Source: Planctobacterium marinum (GTDB lineage Bacteria; Pseudomonadota; Gammaproteobacteria; Enterobacterales; Alteromonadaceae). Taken from it: DNA of 64,000 nt. Shown in pieces: positions 16,971 through 26,022 of this stretch (position 1 is its first letter; every line of letters starts with the position of its first letter). The stretch lies in the NCBI RefSeq assembly GCF_020687805.1, contig NZ_JAJEWQ010000009.1, forward strand, positions 62,001 to 126,000, given 5' to 3'. The translations under genes and the position numbers were made by a program. The notes beneath the pieces are model-generated. The model saw nothing but the letters and a program-made list of their open reading frames with translations, made no database searches and was not told the origin of the DNA.

Positions 16971-19186
16971 CCCGAGCTGTCATTGATTGCAACAAGGTAA
17001 CTCATTGTTTGAGACGTTAAAAAATTCTCGAAATCGTCGGGGTGAGGATTATAAAACATATCAATCACGGGCAAGCGGGGATTGAAATACAGCGCTACCT
17101 CACCCACGTTCGAAAAACACTTCAGTAAAAAATCACACTTTGATAGCAACAGGGCATCGGTTAATACTTCGGTTCCCCGCTGATAACCGCTACCAGAGCG
17201 TTGAAATACAGCCAGCTCTGTCGCCGAACGAATGGCATCAGTTTGTATCACCCGTTCGCCATATTGCGCCACTATCTTTTTCAAAAATTGTAGCTGGTCT
17301 GTCGCGATAAAGAGCTTTCCATTAGGATTTTGCTGAATAAATTGGTCGATAAAAGGAAAGTACTCCTCCGGCGGTATTATGCGGGTAAACTCACGGGGCC
17401 CATCGAAAGGTTTGCCGTCAAACCGGGTTGATTTGTCCGTTCCTCTTAAATGGCACCCCAACACGGGATGTCCTGTAAAATGAGCATCATAAAATAGCTC
17501 AACTTGGTTGAGTATGCCCGTCTTTACCCGAATAAATTCATTGGTCAGCCTCGCTCCCATAGAACGCTGCTTTTGCCACCACTTTTTAGTGTCGGAGTTA
17601 TTGGCTATAGGCGGCTGATCTCACTCACCGATGAATAACGCTCGTTGCTGCTCCCGTCTAAGAAAAGTAATCGACTCCGGTGGTAGTGAATTTAATTCTG
17701 AAGAGGAGATACCTGCCACGGGTTCAAAATAATTTTCCCATACGTTTTTATCGTAGTTGCTGTCAAAATAGTAATTGTAGCTGTGATCAAAATTAACCAC
17801 CGGGATCAAATTATGATTTTCAGCAAAACGGAGCTGTTGCAATACGTATACATACTGTGCAAAAAATGCCGCCTGTGGATCGCCATCACATCGGATTTCC
17901 AGATACTTTTTGCCTTTTGCCTGCCGAAACGAATAATAATCAGAACCGATGCGTTGTTTGGCGTGCCTCGCCAACGCTGCCACTTGTTGCAACGGTATTT
18001 CTTCCTTATGACGACAAAGAGAAACATACTTCTTGATGAAAAATACCGAACGCAGAATTGAATTATTGGAAAATTGTTTTGCTTCCAGGCCATTTGAAAC
18101 ACGGCGAATAAGGGGGAAATCAGTCAGTAAGCTGGTCATAAGCTGACGTGAGGAAAGTTTAGATGTTAACGCCTGTTTTAAACACTCCCTCAGAAATATG
18201 TAAGGTTCCACTAAAAATGCTCTGTAGCATTTTTGAAGTGACGTCAACGGACCATAATATTCATTCAGGTCAACACTGGTGAGTTGTGAATTAAAATAAT
18301 GTGCGCACTCACCCACAGCCGAAGAACATTTCAAAAGCCAATTGCTTCGTGATAACAACAAACAATCAAATAAAACTTCTTTGCCTTTCTGATAACCATT
18401 ACCATCCTGTTTTTGGAAGGCATTAATATTGGAGTCTGAAAGAATGGTCGACTGAGTGACGATACGTTCTTGATAGCGCGTCTTAAGAGTCGCAACAAAC
18501 TGCGATTGATCTGTAGCAACAAAAACCAGGCAATCAGGATGTAACCGGATAAATTCATCGATCAGAGGAAAATATTTTTCAGGCGGGATAATACGCATAA
18601 TGTGATAGGCTTCACTGGCGCAACCTTTGTCCGTACCTCGAATATGAATCCCTAAAACAGGTCTGTTATTGAAGTAGCGTTCAACAAACGCATCAACTTC
18701 ATTTAACAAATGTGGCTTTAATCGAATATAGTTTTCAACTACTTGCTGCGCTTTCGCTCTTTGCCTGGTATACCACTGCCCAACATCTTCCTCTAAATCG
18801 GTGTAATAGCCATACGGATAACTGTAAATACTGTCCGGGTTTCCCGCGTGAAGATAAGACAATAAATCATCATCCGGGTAAATCAGATTTTGCTCGGTTA
18901 ATGGGTGTGTTGGATCACTGATAAAACGTTGAATATCTGCATAGGTATAACCAGCTACAGGCTCGAAATAATAGTCCCACATGTTGTCTCCCTGACTGGC
19001 TTCAAAATAAGCATTGGGACCATCCGAAGAATGGGGGCCAAAATACACTACCGGTATTAAATTTTTTTCTTCGCAGTACAAAATCTGGTTTAACGCAAAG
19101 TTCAGATAGGCAAAAAAACCCGCATAAGAGTGGTTTATTCGAATAACCCGTATTTTTGAATATTTGTTCAGCACGGGGGCTTGCAT
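16964..19186 (-). pseudogene. Two-domain fucosyltransferase-like protein interrupted by an in-frame TGA
   Basis: One leftward frame from ATG 19186 to 16964 spans 741 codons and is broken only by TGA at 17623-17621 (codon 522). Before it lie one complete fucosyltransferase-like domain ('VLGIHIRGTDK' near residue 181, 'GNGYQKGKEVLFDCLLLSR') and the first half of a second ('NVWENYFEPVAGI'). After it, in the same frame, comes the rest of the second domain ('VLGCHLRGTDK' near 579, 'GSGYQRGTEVLTDALLLSK'). The residues around the stop align with the paralogues, so this is a single nonsense change, not two genes. The first domain could still be made as a 521-residue protein. The second half could only be expressed from an internal start such as ATG 17560 or by readthrough. 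A TTG 19 codons upstream of 19186 is an alternative start; AAGAG precedes 19186. Confidence 0.75.
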
Positions 19187-19355
19187 TAGCGCTCTTAAGA
19201 TGTTCTCTTTCTTGTTTTGATAGCAGATACGAATAAAATGCAACGTTAACCTGGGTATAAAGTTATCGCCAGAAAAAATTGGCCTTTAACCGCCACGTTT
19301 CTAACCTCACACTTTACCCTGCGAATTTCAGGTACTTTGCAACAGAATTAATGCC

Positions 19356-20534
19356 GTGAAGAAAAACCACAAGACCGATAAACTGGCAACGATGCCTGTG
19401 ACAATACCTGAAAACTATGCCGGTATTTATGTGTTACACATGAATTTGCACGGTGCAGGGTTCGGCGCCATGGTGTTACAAACATTGAACCAAATCCGCT
19501 ACTGTGAACGCAACAATCTTCTTCCGGTGGTCAATTACGATGCAGATTGTCACAGCTACTTTTATGATAAACAGCGTGGCGAAAACATGTGGGAGCAATA
19601 CTTTGAACCCCTTGTCCCACCCTTTGATTATCAGAATCTGTTAACACTGTGTGCGTCACCCGATAGCCCGGTATCAATTGGCGACCTGCAAAACCTAGAC
19701 GATAATCAAATGCTGCACATTTGTGAGCATCATACCGACAGCATATACAGTTTTACCTTTGCTGATTGGCGAGACAATCCCCCCGAAGATTTGCAGCAGT
19801 GGTATCGCGAACAAAGAACAAAGGGGCATCAAATGTTTTCCCGCTACATTCGGGTAAAACAGGATATCGTTGAGAAGGTAAATGACTTTTATAGTCAGCA
19901 TTTTGATGGACATCAGATGTTGGGAATTCATATCCGCGGAACAGACCTGATGTATGCGCCACCTGTCAGTCCGGCAGAGTACTTTCCGCACGTTGATAAC
20001 TGGCTCAGGCGACAAAACAGGCCAAAAATATTTGTAGCAACTGACCAGGCTCAGTATTTAACCGCATTTCAACAGCGTTACAGTGAACTTGTTGTAGGGT
20101 ATGACAGCCATCGCTCAATCAACGAAATCGTGCCGGTTAACCTGAAAGAAATTCCTCCTCACAAAAAAGGGGAGGATGTACTCATAGATACTATCTTGTT
20201 GTCCCGCAGCGAATTTCTGTTAAAAGGGGCATCGGCCGTCGGAGAAATCGCCTTGTATATGAATCCGGCGCTACGCTGCCTGGATCTCGCAACAGATAAA
20301 CGATTCGCCTTTGGTCAAGATTATGGCAAGGGCTGGAATGGTGTGTTACTCAGTCAAACCAAGCCTGCGTGGTATTTGCTCAAAGATAAAGATCTGTTAA
20401 AAGAAAATAAGAATGCTAAAAGCCAAACCAGGCTACAGGCATATCTCTATAAATACCGACCTTATTTCAGTCCTGTAGCAATCTTTATTCATCGAGTATT
20501 GAGATATCTGCTCAGGCAATTGCGAAAAAAATAA
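19356..20534 (+). CDS. Fucosyltransferase-like protein, copy 5
   Basis: This 392-residue protein starts at GTG 19356; ATG at 19392 is another option because no strong ribosome site precedes either. It has 'AGFGAMVLQTLNQIRYC', 'NMWEQYFEPLV', 'LGIHIRGTDL' around residue 192, 'FVATDQAQYL' and 'HKKGEDVLIDTILLSRS..LLKGASAVGEIALY'. It is closest in layout to the single domains of its divergent neighbour at 16964-19186, from which it is separated by about 170 bp, so a local duplication with inversion is likely. A basic, partly hydrophobic tail 'IHRVLRYLLRQLRKK' may bind the membrane. Confidence 0.62.
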   Translation: MKKNHKTDKLATMPVTIPENYAGIYVLHMNLHGAGFGAMVLQTLNQIRYCERNNLLPVVNYDADCHSYFYDKQRGENMWEQYFEPLVPPFDYQNLLTLCASPDSPVSIGDLQNLDDNQMLHICEHHTDSIYSFTFADWRDNPPEDLQQWYREQRTKGHQMFSRYIRVKQDIVEKVNDFYSQHFDGHQMLGIHIRGTDLMYAPPVSPAEYFPHVDNWLRRQNRPKIFVATDQAQYLTAFQQRYSELVVGYDSHRSINEIVPVNLKEIPPHKKGEDVLIDTILLSRSEFLLKGASAVGEIALYMNPALRCLDLATDKRFAFGQDYGKGWNGVLLSQTKPAWYLLKDKDLLKENKNAKSQTRLQAYLYKYRPYFSPVAIFIHRVLRYLLRQLRKK

Positions 20535-20552
20535 AGTAACGGAGAAGTCAGT

Positions 20553-21779
20553 TTGAGTTATAGCCGAATTACGCAATGTCGGATTTGCGGCAATAAAGAC
20601 CTGGTTGAGGTCCTTGATTTGGGCAATCAAACGTTAACCGGCTTGTTTCCCGAATCGGCGGAAACTCACATCCCATCAATGCCTTTAGTTTTGGTAAAGT
20701 GTCATGGCGGCAAATCATGCTGCCATTTATTGCAGCTTGCGCACACCTACGATCTGGCTCAATTATACGGTGAACATTACGGATATCGCTCTGGCTTAAA
20801 TACGCATATCAAGACTCACCTGAAGCAAAAAGTCGCGCATATAGAATCTAGCGTGACATTGTCCGACAACGATCTGGTACTGGATATAGGTAGCAACGAC
20901 GGAACTACGCTGAGTTACTATACTGCTCCGCTAAAAAAACGCGTAGGCATAGACCCTACAGCCGATAAATTTAAACACTTCTATCCCGAGAACATTGACA
21001 CAATCACCGACTTTTTTTCAAAGGCTGTATACTCAAAATATTACGGTGAACAAAAAGCCAAAGTTGTAACTGCATTTTCTATGTTTTATGACTTAACGGA
21101 CCCGGTAGCATTTGCAAAAGACGTTGCAGATATCCTGGATGAACAAGGGATCTGGATTCTGGAGCAAAGCTATATGCCCACCATGCTAAAAAAGCTCTCG
21201 TATGACACCGTTTGTCATGAGCATCTTGAATACTATGGGCTAAAACAAATTCAATGGATTATGGAAAAGGTTGGCCTGATTATCATTGATGTCAGTTTTA
21301 ATGACCTGAATGGGGGGAGCTTTTCTATCACGATCTCGCACCCATACTATTCAGGTGAAAAGCACATAGACAAAGTGCAGCACGTTATCGAAGGCGAACA
21401 CCAATTTGAATCACTGTTGCCATTTCAACAATTTGCCAAAGACGTAGCAAAAGCCCGGGATAATCTGTTAAAAAAACTACATAGCATTAAGAGTCAGGGA
21501 AAAAAAGTTGCAGCCATAGGTGCTTCCACTAAAGGCAATGTTATTCTGCAATACTGTGCAATTAATGCCTCGTTGGTTGATGTCGTCGGCGAAGTAAATC
21601 CAGATAAATTTGGCAAGTTTACCCCGGGTACTTTGCTCCCAATACAGGCAGAAAGTCTTGTATTGCAACAAGCCCCCGACTATCTGTTGGTTTTACCCTG
21701 GCATCTTTGGCGTTTTTTTGAGGAAGATAACAAGTTTACTGACCACACGCTTATCTATCCGATCCTGGACCCTCAGTAA
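20553..21779 (+). CDS. Sugar C-methyltransferase family protein
   Basis: This 408-residue protein starts at TTG with GGAG 7 bases upstream. The N-terminus has a zinc-finger-like cluster 'CRICGNKDLVEVLDLG...CHGGKSCC', as in NDP-hexose C-3 methyltransferases (TylCIII/TcaB9 type). A SAM-binding core follows, 'LVLDIGSNDGTTLSYY' and 'VGIDPTADK', then 'DTVCHEHLEYYGLKQI' and the C-terminal C-methyltransferase domain 'KVAAIGASTKGNVILQYC'. Known relatives methylate carbon 3 of 4-keto sugars, and the Gmd product is a 4-keto-6-deoxy sugar. The locus may therefore make a branched deoxysugar. Placed last in the rightward operon. Confidence 0.85.
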   Translation: MSYSRITQCRICGNKDLVEVLDLGNQTLTGLFPESAETHIPSMPLVLVKCHGGKSCCHLLQLAHTYDLAQLYGEHYGYRSGLNTHIKTHLKQKVAHIESSVTLSDNDLVLDIGSNDGTTLSYYTAPLKKRVGIDPTADKFKHFYPENIDTITDFFSKAVYSKYYGEQKAKVVTAFSMFYDLTDPVAFAKDVADILDEQGIWILEQSYMPTMLKKLSYDTVCHEHLEYYGLKQIQWIMEKVGLIIIDVSFNDLNGGSFSITISHPYYSGEKHIDKVQHVIEGEHQFESLLPFQQFAKDVAKARDNLLKKLHSIKSQGKKVAAIGASTKGNVILQYCAINASLVDVVGEVNPDKFGKFTPGTLLPIQAESLVLQQAPDYLLVLPWHLWRFFEEDNKFTDHTLIYPILDPQ

Positions 21780-21791
21780 TACAACACTGAA

Positions 21792-22364
21792 TCAATGCAG
21801 CGCAGCGGTATGCGGGATTGACGCGATGATCTTTGCTTCCGCTTCGAGTAATTGCTCAAGGCGTTGTTGCACTGTCGCTTCCGGGAAATACTCCATGGCC
21901 AACTCGACAAACAAGTCCTGATGATCGGCTTCTGATTCGGCAATCGCTCGATAGAAGTTTTTCATTGGCCCTTTGGGTAATGCCTGTGACACCAGGCCAA
22001 AACGCTCGCAGCCTCGGGCCTCGATAATGCCGCCGATAAGCAGTCGGTCCAACATATATTCGTTAGTACCCTTGCGAAAATGTTGACGAAATTGATTAAC
22101 ATACTCGTCTTTGGTGTCAGAACCTGGGGTAAGCCCTCTGTCGTAAAGTATTTTGATCACCTGGCGAAAATGGGTCATTTCCTCAATTGACAGATTTACC
22201 ATGGCTTTCACCAACTTTTCCTTATCCGGATAATGGGACAGCATGGACATCGCCATACCTGAAGCCTTTTTTTCAGCCGCCGCGTGATCAATCAGGAAAG
22301 TATCAAAGTCCGCCAGAACTGCTTCAGTCCAGTGAAAAGGGGTTTTGTATTTTAAATCAAACAT
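21792..22364 (-). CDS. miaE: tRNA-(ms2io6A)-hydroxylase MiaE
   Basis: This 190-residue protein has the non-heme di-iron carboxylate signature of MiaE: 'DHAAAEKKASGMAMSML', 'LSIEEMTHFRQV' (E-x-x-H), 'GIIEARGCERF' and 'AESEADHQDLF' (E-x-x-H). It hydroxylates the isopentenyl group on the modified A37 of certain tRNAs. ATG 22364 starts the conserved 'MFDLKYKTP'; an upstream ATG adds 26 unlikely residues. It marks the end of the glycan locus and a return to core genes. Its 5' region overlaps none of the cupin gene if the latter starts at 22459. Confidence 0.92.
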   Translation of the reverse strand: MFDLKYKTPFHWTEAVLADFDTFLIDHAAAEKKASGMAMSMLSHYPDKEKLVKAMVNLSIEEMTHFRQVIKILYDRGLTPGSDTKDEYVNQFRQHFRKGTNEYMLDRLLIGGIIEARGCERFGLVSQALPKGPMKNFYRAIAESEADHQDLFVELAMEYFPEATVQQRLEQLLEAEAKIIASIPHTAALH

Positions 22365-22458
22365 ACTTCTGTGCGGTTCCAACTGCCAAAAAGGCGCAAT
22401 TATACATAGCGAAAACCCAAAGCAAAAGTTAGAGTACCTCAATGCTTATCTAGGTCAA

Positions 22459-22935
22459 ATGCAGATGTCCAAAACCGAAGAACTTATCGCCAAATATCAC
22501 CTTAGCCCTCACCCGGAAGGTGGCTGGTATAAAGAAACCTACCGCTGTACCACTGAAGTAGCCTCACCAGTCAACGGTGCAACACGCAACAGTGTGACGC
22601 AAATTTACTTCCTGTTGACCGAAGGTGACATCAGCCGCTTTCACAGGGTGCTGCACGACGAGATCTGGCACTATTACGAAGGTGCACCTTTGCGTCTGAT
22701 AGATTTACATCAGAACCAATGCGAGGAAATCATTTTAGGGGCTGGAAACGGCCATTATCATCATGTAATCCCGGGCGGACACTATCAGGCAGCCCAGTCT
22801 ACCGGCAGTTACACCCTGGTGGGTTGCACAGTAGCGCCTGGATTCGATTTTAAGGATTTTGTGTTTCTGAAAGACGAGGCTCAAACCCTTAGTGAATTTG
22901 AGCCCCATGCGGGAAATTACCGCAGTTTTATCTAA
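22459..22935 (+). CDS. Cupin superfamily DUF985 protein
   Basis: This protein of about 158 residues has the typical DUF985 opening 'KYHLSPHPEGGWYKETYR', then 'SVTQIYFLLTEGDISRFHRV..DEIWHYYEGAPL' and 'VGCTVAPGFDFKDF'. The His and Glu residues in 'FHRVLHDEIWHYYEG' can form a cupin metal site. Function is unknown; relatives include sugar-epimerase-like cupins and YML079w of yeast. I chose ATG 22459, a few bases after TAGG; ATG 22465 is equally possible and the longer 196-codon frame is not supported. Divergent from miaE. Confidence 0.85.
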   Translation: MQMSKTEELIAKYHLSPHPEGGWYKETYRCTTEVASPVNGATRNSVTQIYFLLTEGDISRFHRVLHDEIWHYYEGAPLRLIDLHQNQCEEIILGAGNGHYHHVIPGGHYQAAQSTGSYTLVGCTVAPGFDFKDFVFLKDEAQTLSEFEPHAGNYRSFI

Positions 22936-22950
22936 CGCATTAAACCGGCG

Positions 22951-23949
22951 TTAATAATAGCGCAGCTCGGTTACTTTGCCGCGGAATACCCGGTAGGAAA
23001 ATACCGTGTAGGCCAGGATGCACGGCATCACTATTATGGCGCCAACCAAAATAAATCGCAGTGATTCAGGCGCACTGGCGGTTGCCTGAATGGTCATCTC
23101 ACCCGGCACCACATAGGGATAAAAACTAAAAGCCAGGCCTACAAAGCAGGACAAAAATAACACTACCACCAGCGCGAAAGGTTGTAGACAATATTTGTCC
23201 TGCAACACCCTGACATCTCCCAGCGCCCGCCAAATTAACAACAAGGTTAGCAGTGCCAGACTGGGTACAATGACCAGCATCCAAACCGACTCAGCCGCAA
23301 ACCATTTGTAAAATATGCTGTCATTCACCAGCGGATTTACCAGACACACGGCCAGAATTCCCGCCATACAGAAGTACAGGGATTTTCGTGCCCAACCCAG
23401 AGCTTTTATTTGCAGATCCTCTTCGGTACGCATGATTAACCAACAGGCAGCAATTAACAAATAGGCCGCAATCACCCCGGTGGCACTCAACAAGGCGAAC
23501 AGATAGGATACCGGGCTGTGTTCAAATCCCATGACATAAAGCCCCAACATAAAGCCCTGGGTGCCCGCCGCCAGAAAAGAACCTATTTTGAAAATCAAAT
23601 CCCAGCGCTCCTTACGCCCCTGGCGCACTTTTGCTCTGAAATCAAAGGCCACACCACGCAATATCAAGCCAATAAGCATCACCACGATGGGCAAATACAA
23701 CTCACCGAGGATCAGGCTATGCGCTTGCGGAAAGGCAATTAACAGCAGCCCCACCGCCAACACCAGCCAGGTTTCGTTGGCATCCCAAAAAGGACCAATG
23801 GAGGCAATCATAACATCCCGTTGGTGCACATTATCTTTGGGCAACAACATACCAACCCCAAGGTCGTAGCCATCCAAAATGGCGTACATAAGAATGGCTA
23901 ACGCCATGAGTGCAGCAAAAATGTCAGGTAACAGGTTATCGGGGATCAT
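22951..23949 (-). CDS. cydB: Cytochrome bd-type ubiquinol oxidase subunit II
   Basis: This 332-residue polytopic membrane protein opens with 'IFAALMALAILMYAILDGYDLGVGMLLP', the family signature, and has 'IGPFWDANETWLVLAVGLLLIAFP'. It is subunit II of a bd oxidase that reduces oxygen with quinol in the inner membrane. It overlaps the upstream cydA by 4 bp (ATGA), showing translational coupling. No short CydX-like gene follows before the convergent cupin gene. Confidence 0.95.
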   Translation of the reverse strand: MIPDNLLPDIFAALMALAILMYAILDGYDLGVGMLLPKDNVHQRDVMIASIGPFWDANETWLVLAVGLLLIAFPQAHSLILGELYLPIVVMLIGLILRGVAFDFRAKVRQGRKERWDLIFKIGSFLAAGTQGFMLGLYVMGFEHSPVSYLFALLSATGVIAAYLLIAACWLIMRTEEDLQIKALGWARKSLYFCMAGILAVCLVNPLVNDSIFYKWFAAESVWMLVIVPSLALLTLLLIWRALGDVRVLQDKYCLQPFALVVVLFLSCFVGLAFSFYPYVVPGEMTIQATASAPESLRFILVGAIIVMPCILAYTVFSYRVFRGKVTELRYY

Positions 23950-25313
23950 GAGCTGGCTCCTTGAGCAGTTCGAAGCGATTTCTGTGTAAGCCGCTCCTCC
24001 GGCTGAATTTCTTCTATTTCCACGGAGCGACGAGCCATCAGGAACAAGGTTTTAATATAGGCAATCAGTAAAAACACATACACCGTTGCGTACAAGGTGA
24101 GGGATAAAGCCACATTGCCGGCCGGAATTTGCGTTGCTGCGTCAGCCGTTGATAATACCCCGCTCACCAGCCAGGGTTGCCGGCCAATCTCTGTCACATA
24201 CCAACCTGCTAATGTGGCTATCCAGCCAGAGAATGTCATGGCGACGGCCAGCATCAGAAACTGTTTTGGCAAGGTTTTTCGGACATACAGTAACCAGCAG
24301 CCAATGAGTGCCGTTAATAACATCAGCATTCCCATCCCCACCATGACTCTGAAACCAAAAAATACCGGTTTTACAGGGGGATGCGCCCCAATAAATTCGT
24401 TTAAGCCCTTTACTTCACCATCGGGATCATGTGTGAGGATCAGGCTGGCCAGCTTAGGAATGGCAATTTCAAAATGATTGGTTCGCTGCGCTTCATCAGG
24501 AATAGCAAACAACAGCATGTCTGCGCCCTTTTCCGTATCCCAAATCCCTTCCATCGCCGCCACCTTTTGCGGTTGATGTTTAAAGGTGTTCAGGCCGTGT
24601 AAATCGCCCACCAGAATCTGCGTAGGTGTTAGCATCAGAGCGGCGATGACTGCCGTCCTCAAGGCTATCTTAGGTGCCAACTTAGCGTCACCGCGATAAA
24701 TGCGATAAGCAGAAATACCCATGATAAAGAAGCTGGCGGTGAGGCCGGAGGCCAACAAAGTATGGAAAAACCGGTAGGGAAATGACGGATTAAAGATTAC
24801 CGCCCACCAATCAGTGGCATGAGCAACGCCGTCCTGCATAACAAAACCATCAGGAGTTTGCATCCAGCTGTTTAGCGCCAAAATCCAGAATGCAGAAAGT
24901 GTCGTACCGACTGCCACCATTAAAGTAGATAAGGTATGCAACCACTGGGGAACACGGTGCATACCAAACAACATTATGCCCAGGAATGTCGCTTCAAGGA
25001 AAAAGGCGGTCATTACCTCATAACCCAGCAGAGGCCCGGCGATATTACCCACGGTTTCCATATAACCGGGCCAGTTGGTGCCAAACTGAAAAGACATCGT
25101 AATACCGCTCACCACGCCAAGGGCAAATGTCAGAGCAAATACCTTTACCCAAAAGCGGTAAATACGCATCCACACCGGGTGTCCCGACAAATCAAAGCGT
25201 ACTTTGAAGTACAGTAAAAACCAGCAAAGCGCGATAGTGATAGTAGGAAACAGAATGTGAAAACTGATGTTCAGCGCAAACTGAATACGCGACAACAAGA
25301 CAACATCTAACAT
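23946..25313 (-). CDS. cydA: Cytochrome bd-type ubiquinol oxidase subunit I, short-Q-loop type
   Basis: This 455-residue protein from ATG 25313 has GGGGAA upstream; a TTG seven codons earlier is less likely. 'VLLSRIQFALNISFHILFPTITI' contains the heme-ligand His of the N-terminal helix, and 'SGITMSFQFGTNWPGYMETVGNIAGPLLGYE' marks the heme region (quoted in part). The loop after helix 5 is short, as in the cyanide-insensitive CioAB type rather than the long-Q-loop E. coli CydA. It follows the GbsR-like regulator and probably forms a gbsR-cydAB operon. Confidence 0.94.
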   Translation of the reverse strand: MLDVVLLSRIQFALNISFHILFPTITIALCWFLLYFKVRFDLSGHPVWMRIYRFWVKVFALTFALGVVSGITMSFQFGTNWPGYMETVGNIAGPLLGYEVMTAFFLEATFLGIMLFGMHRVPQWLHTLSTLMVAVGTTLSAFWILALNSWMQTPDGFVMQDGVAHATDWWAVIFNPSFPYRFFHTLLASGLTASFFIMGISAYRIYRGDAKLAPKIALRTAVIAALMLTPTQILVGDLHGLNTFKHQPQKVAAMEGIWDTEKGADMLLFAIPDEAQRTNHFEIAIPKLASLILTHDPDGEVKGLNEFIGAHPPVKPVFFGFRVMVGMGMLMLLTALIGCWLLYVRKTLPKQFLMLAVAMTFSGWIATLAGWYVTEIGRQPWLVSGVLSTADAATQIPAGNVALSLTLYATVYVFLLIAYIKTLFLMARRSVEIEEIQPEERLTQKSLRTAQGASS

Positions 25314-25352
25314 GGTTATTTCCCCGATTGCCAAATAATGATTTACAGCGAC

Positions 25353-25901
25353 CTAACTGGACTTTTTAAGTACCTTTTCTTTGAAATCCAGTACTTTGCC
25401 AACACCTGATCCCAGCTTCATCAATGTATTCAATTTGTCTGGATTCATGCTTTGCAGTTCGTGAGACCAGGTGGTAACGGTTTCCAACAGGTCATGAATT
25501 TCGTGCAATTTTTCCTGAGCATAGGCGTCTTTATCATTTCCGGATTTTTGCAGCAAAGCACCGCGCAACATGGATAGCGTCGGATCCACCTCCCGCTTGC
25601 GGCGTTCTTCAAACACCTTCATGGCCATATCCCAGATACTGCCCAGCGCAAGGTAATACTCTTTGCGATCTCCGGGTATGTGTTTGGTACAGATCAGCTG
25701 CCAGGATTGCAGCTCTTTGATCCCCATCGAAACATTACCTCTGGAAATATTAAGCTCTTCGGCCAATTGATTTGCCGTCAGAGGGTCTTTACTAACGACC
25801 AACAAGGCATACATTTGCCCCACTGTACGATTAAAGCCCCAACGGCTGCCCATTTCGCCGAAATGCAAAACAAAGGATTCTACGATTGGTGTCATATTCA
25901 C
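25353..25901 (-). CDS. GbsR/MarR-family transcriptional regulator
   Basis: This 182-residue protein has a winged helix-turn-helix in residues 30-90: 'GQMYALLVVSKDPLTANQLAEELNISRGNVSMGIKELQSW' (shortened here to its landmarks NQLAEELNISRGNVS). The N-terminal 'FGEMGSRWGFNRTVGQMYALL' is the GbsR-family signature. A charged C-terminal helix may dimerise. The gene ends about 40 bp before the cydA start, so it is likely to control cydAB and itself. The effector is unknown. Confidence 0.88.
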   Translation of the reverse strand: MNMTPIVESFVLHFGEMGSRWGFNRTVGQMYALLVVSKDPLTANQLAEELNISRGNVSMGIKELQSWQLICTKHIPGDRKEYYLALGSIWDMAMKVFEERRKREVDPTLSMLRGALLQKSGNDKDAYAQEKLHEIHDLLETVTTWSHELQSMNPDKLNTLMKLGSGVGKVLDFKEKVLKKSS

Positions 25902-25902
25902 A

Positions 25903-25935
25903 ATTTTCTAAAGTTTCAATATTTTCTGAAAGTTT
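25903..25935. promoter_or_regulatory. Candidate regulator-binding direct repeat before the gbsR-like gene
   Basis: Two near-identical copies of ATTTTCT(G)AAAGTTT occur at 25903-25916 and 25921-25935, directly upstream of the ATG at 25901. Their centres are about 18 bp apart, close to two helical turns. Their position fits an autoregulatory operator for the GbsR-like protein. This is inference from repetition and location only. Confidence 0.35.
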
Positions 25936-26022
25936 AAAATATTATTAATTTAAAGCAAGCTTTATTTGTTCAGGTGCAACTGAATAATGAGGAATGTATT
26001 AGCGAGGCATTAACAATAGTGA

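Noticed and set aside
17560-17623. Two separate minus-strand glycosyltransferase genes
   Set aside because: The spacer is in frame and aligns with the paralogues, so it is one gene with a nonsense codon.
17621-17623. Selenocysteine at the TGA of the two-domain glycosyltransferase
   Set aside because: No hairpin was sought or seen to fit a SECIS element, and paralogues have no Cys or Sec at this place.
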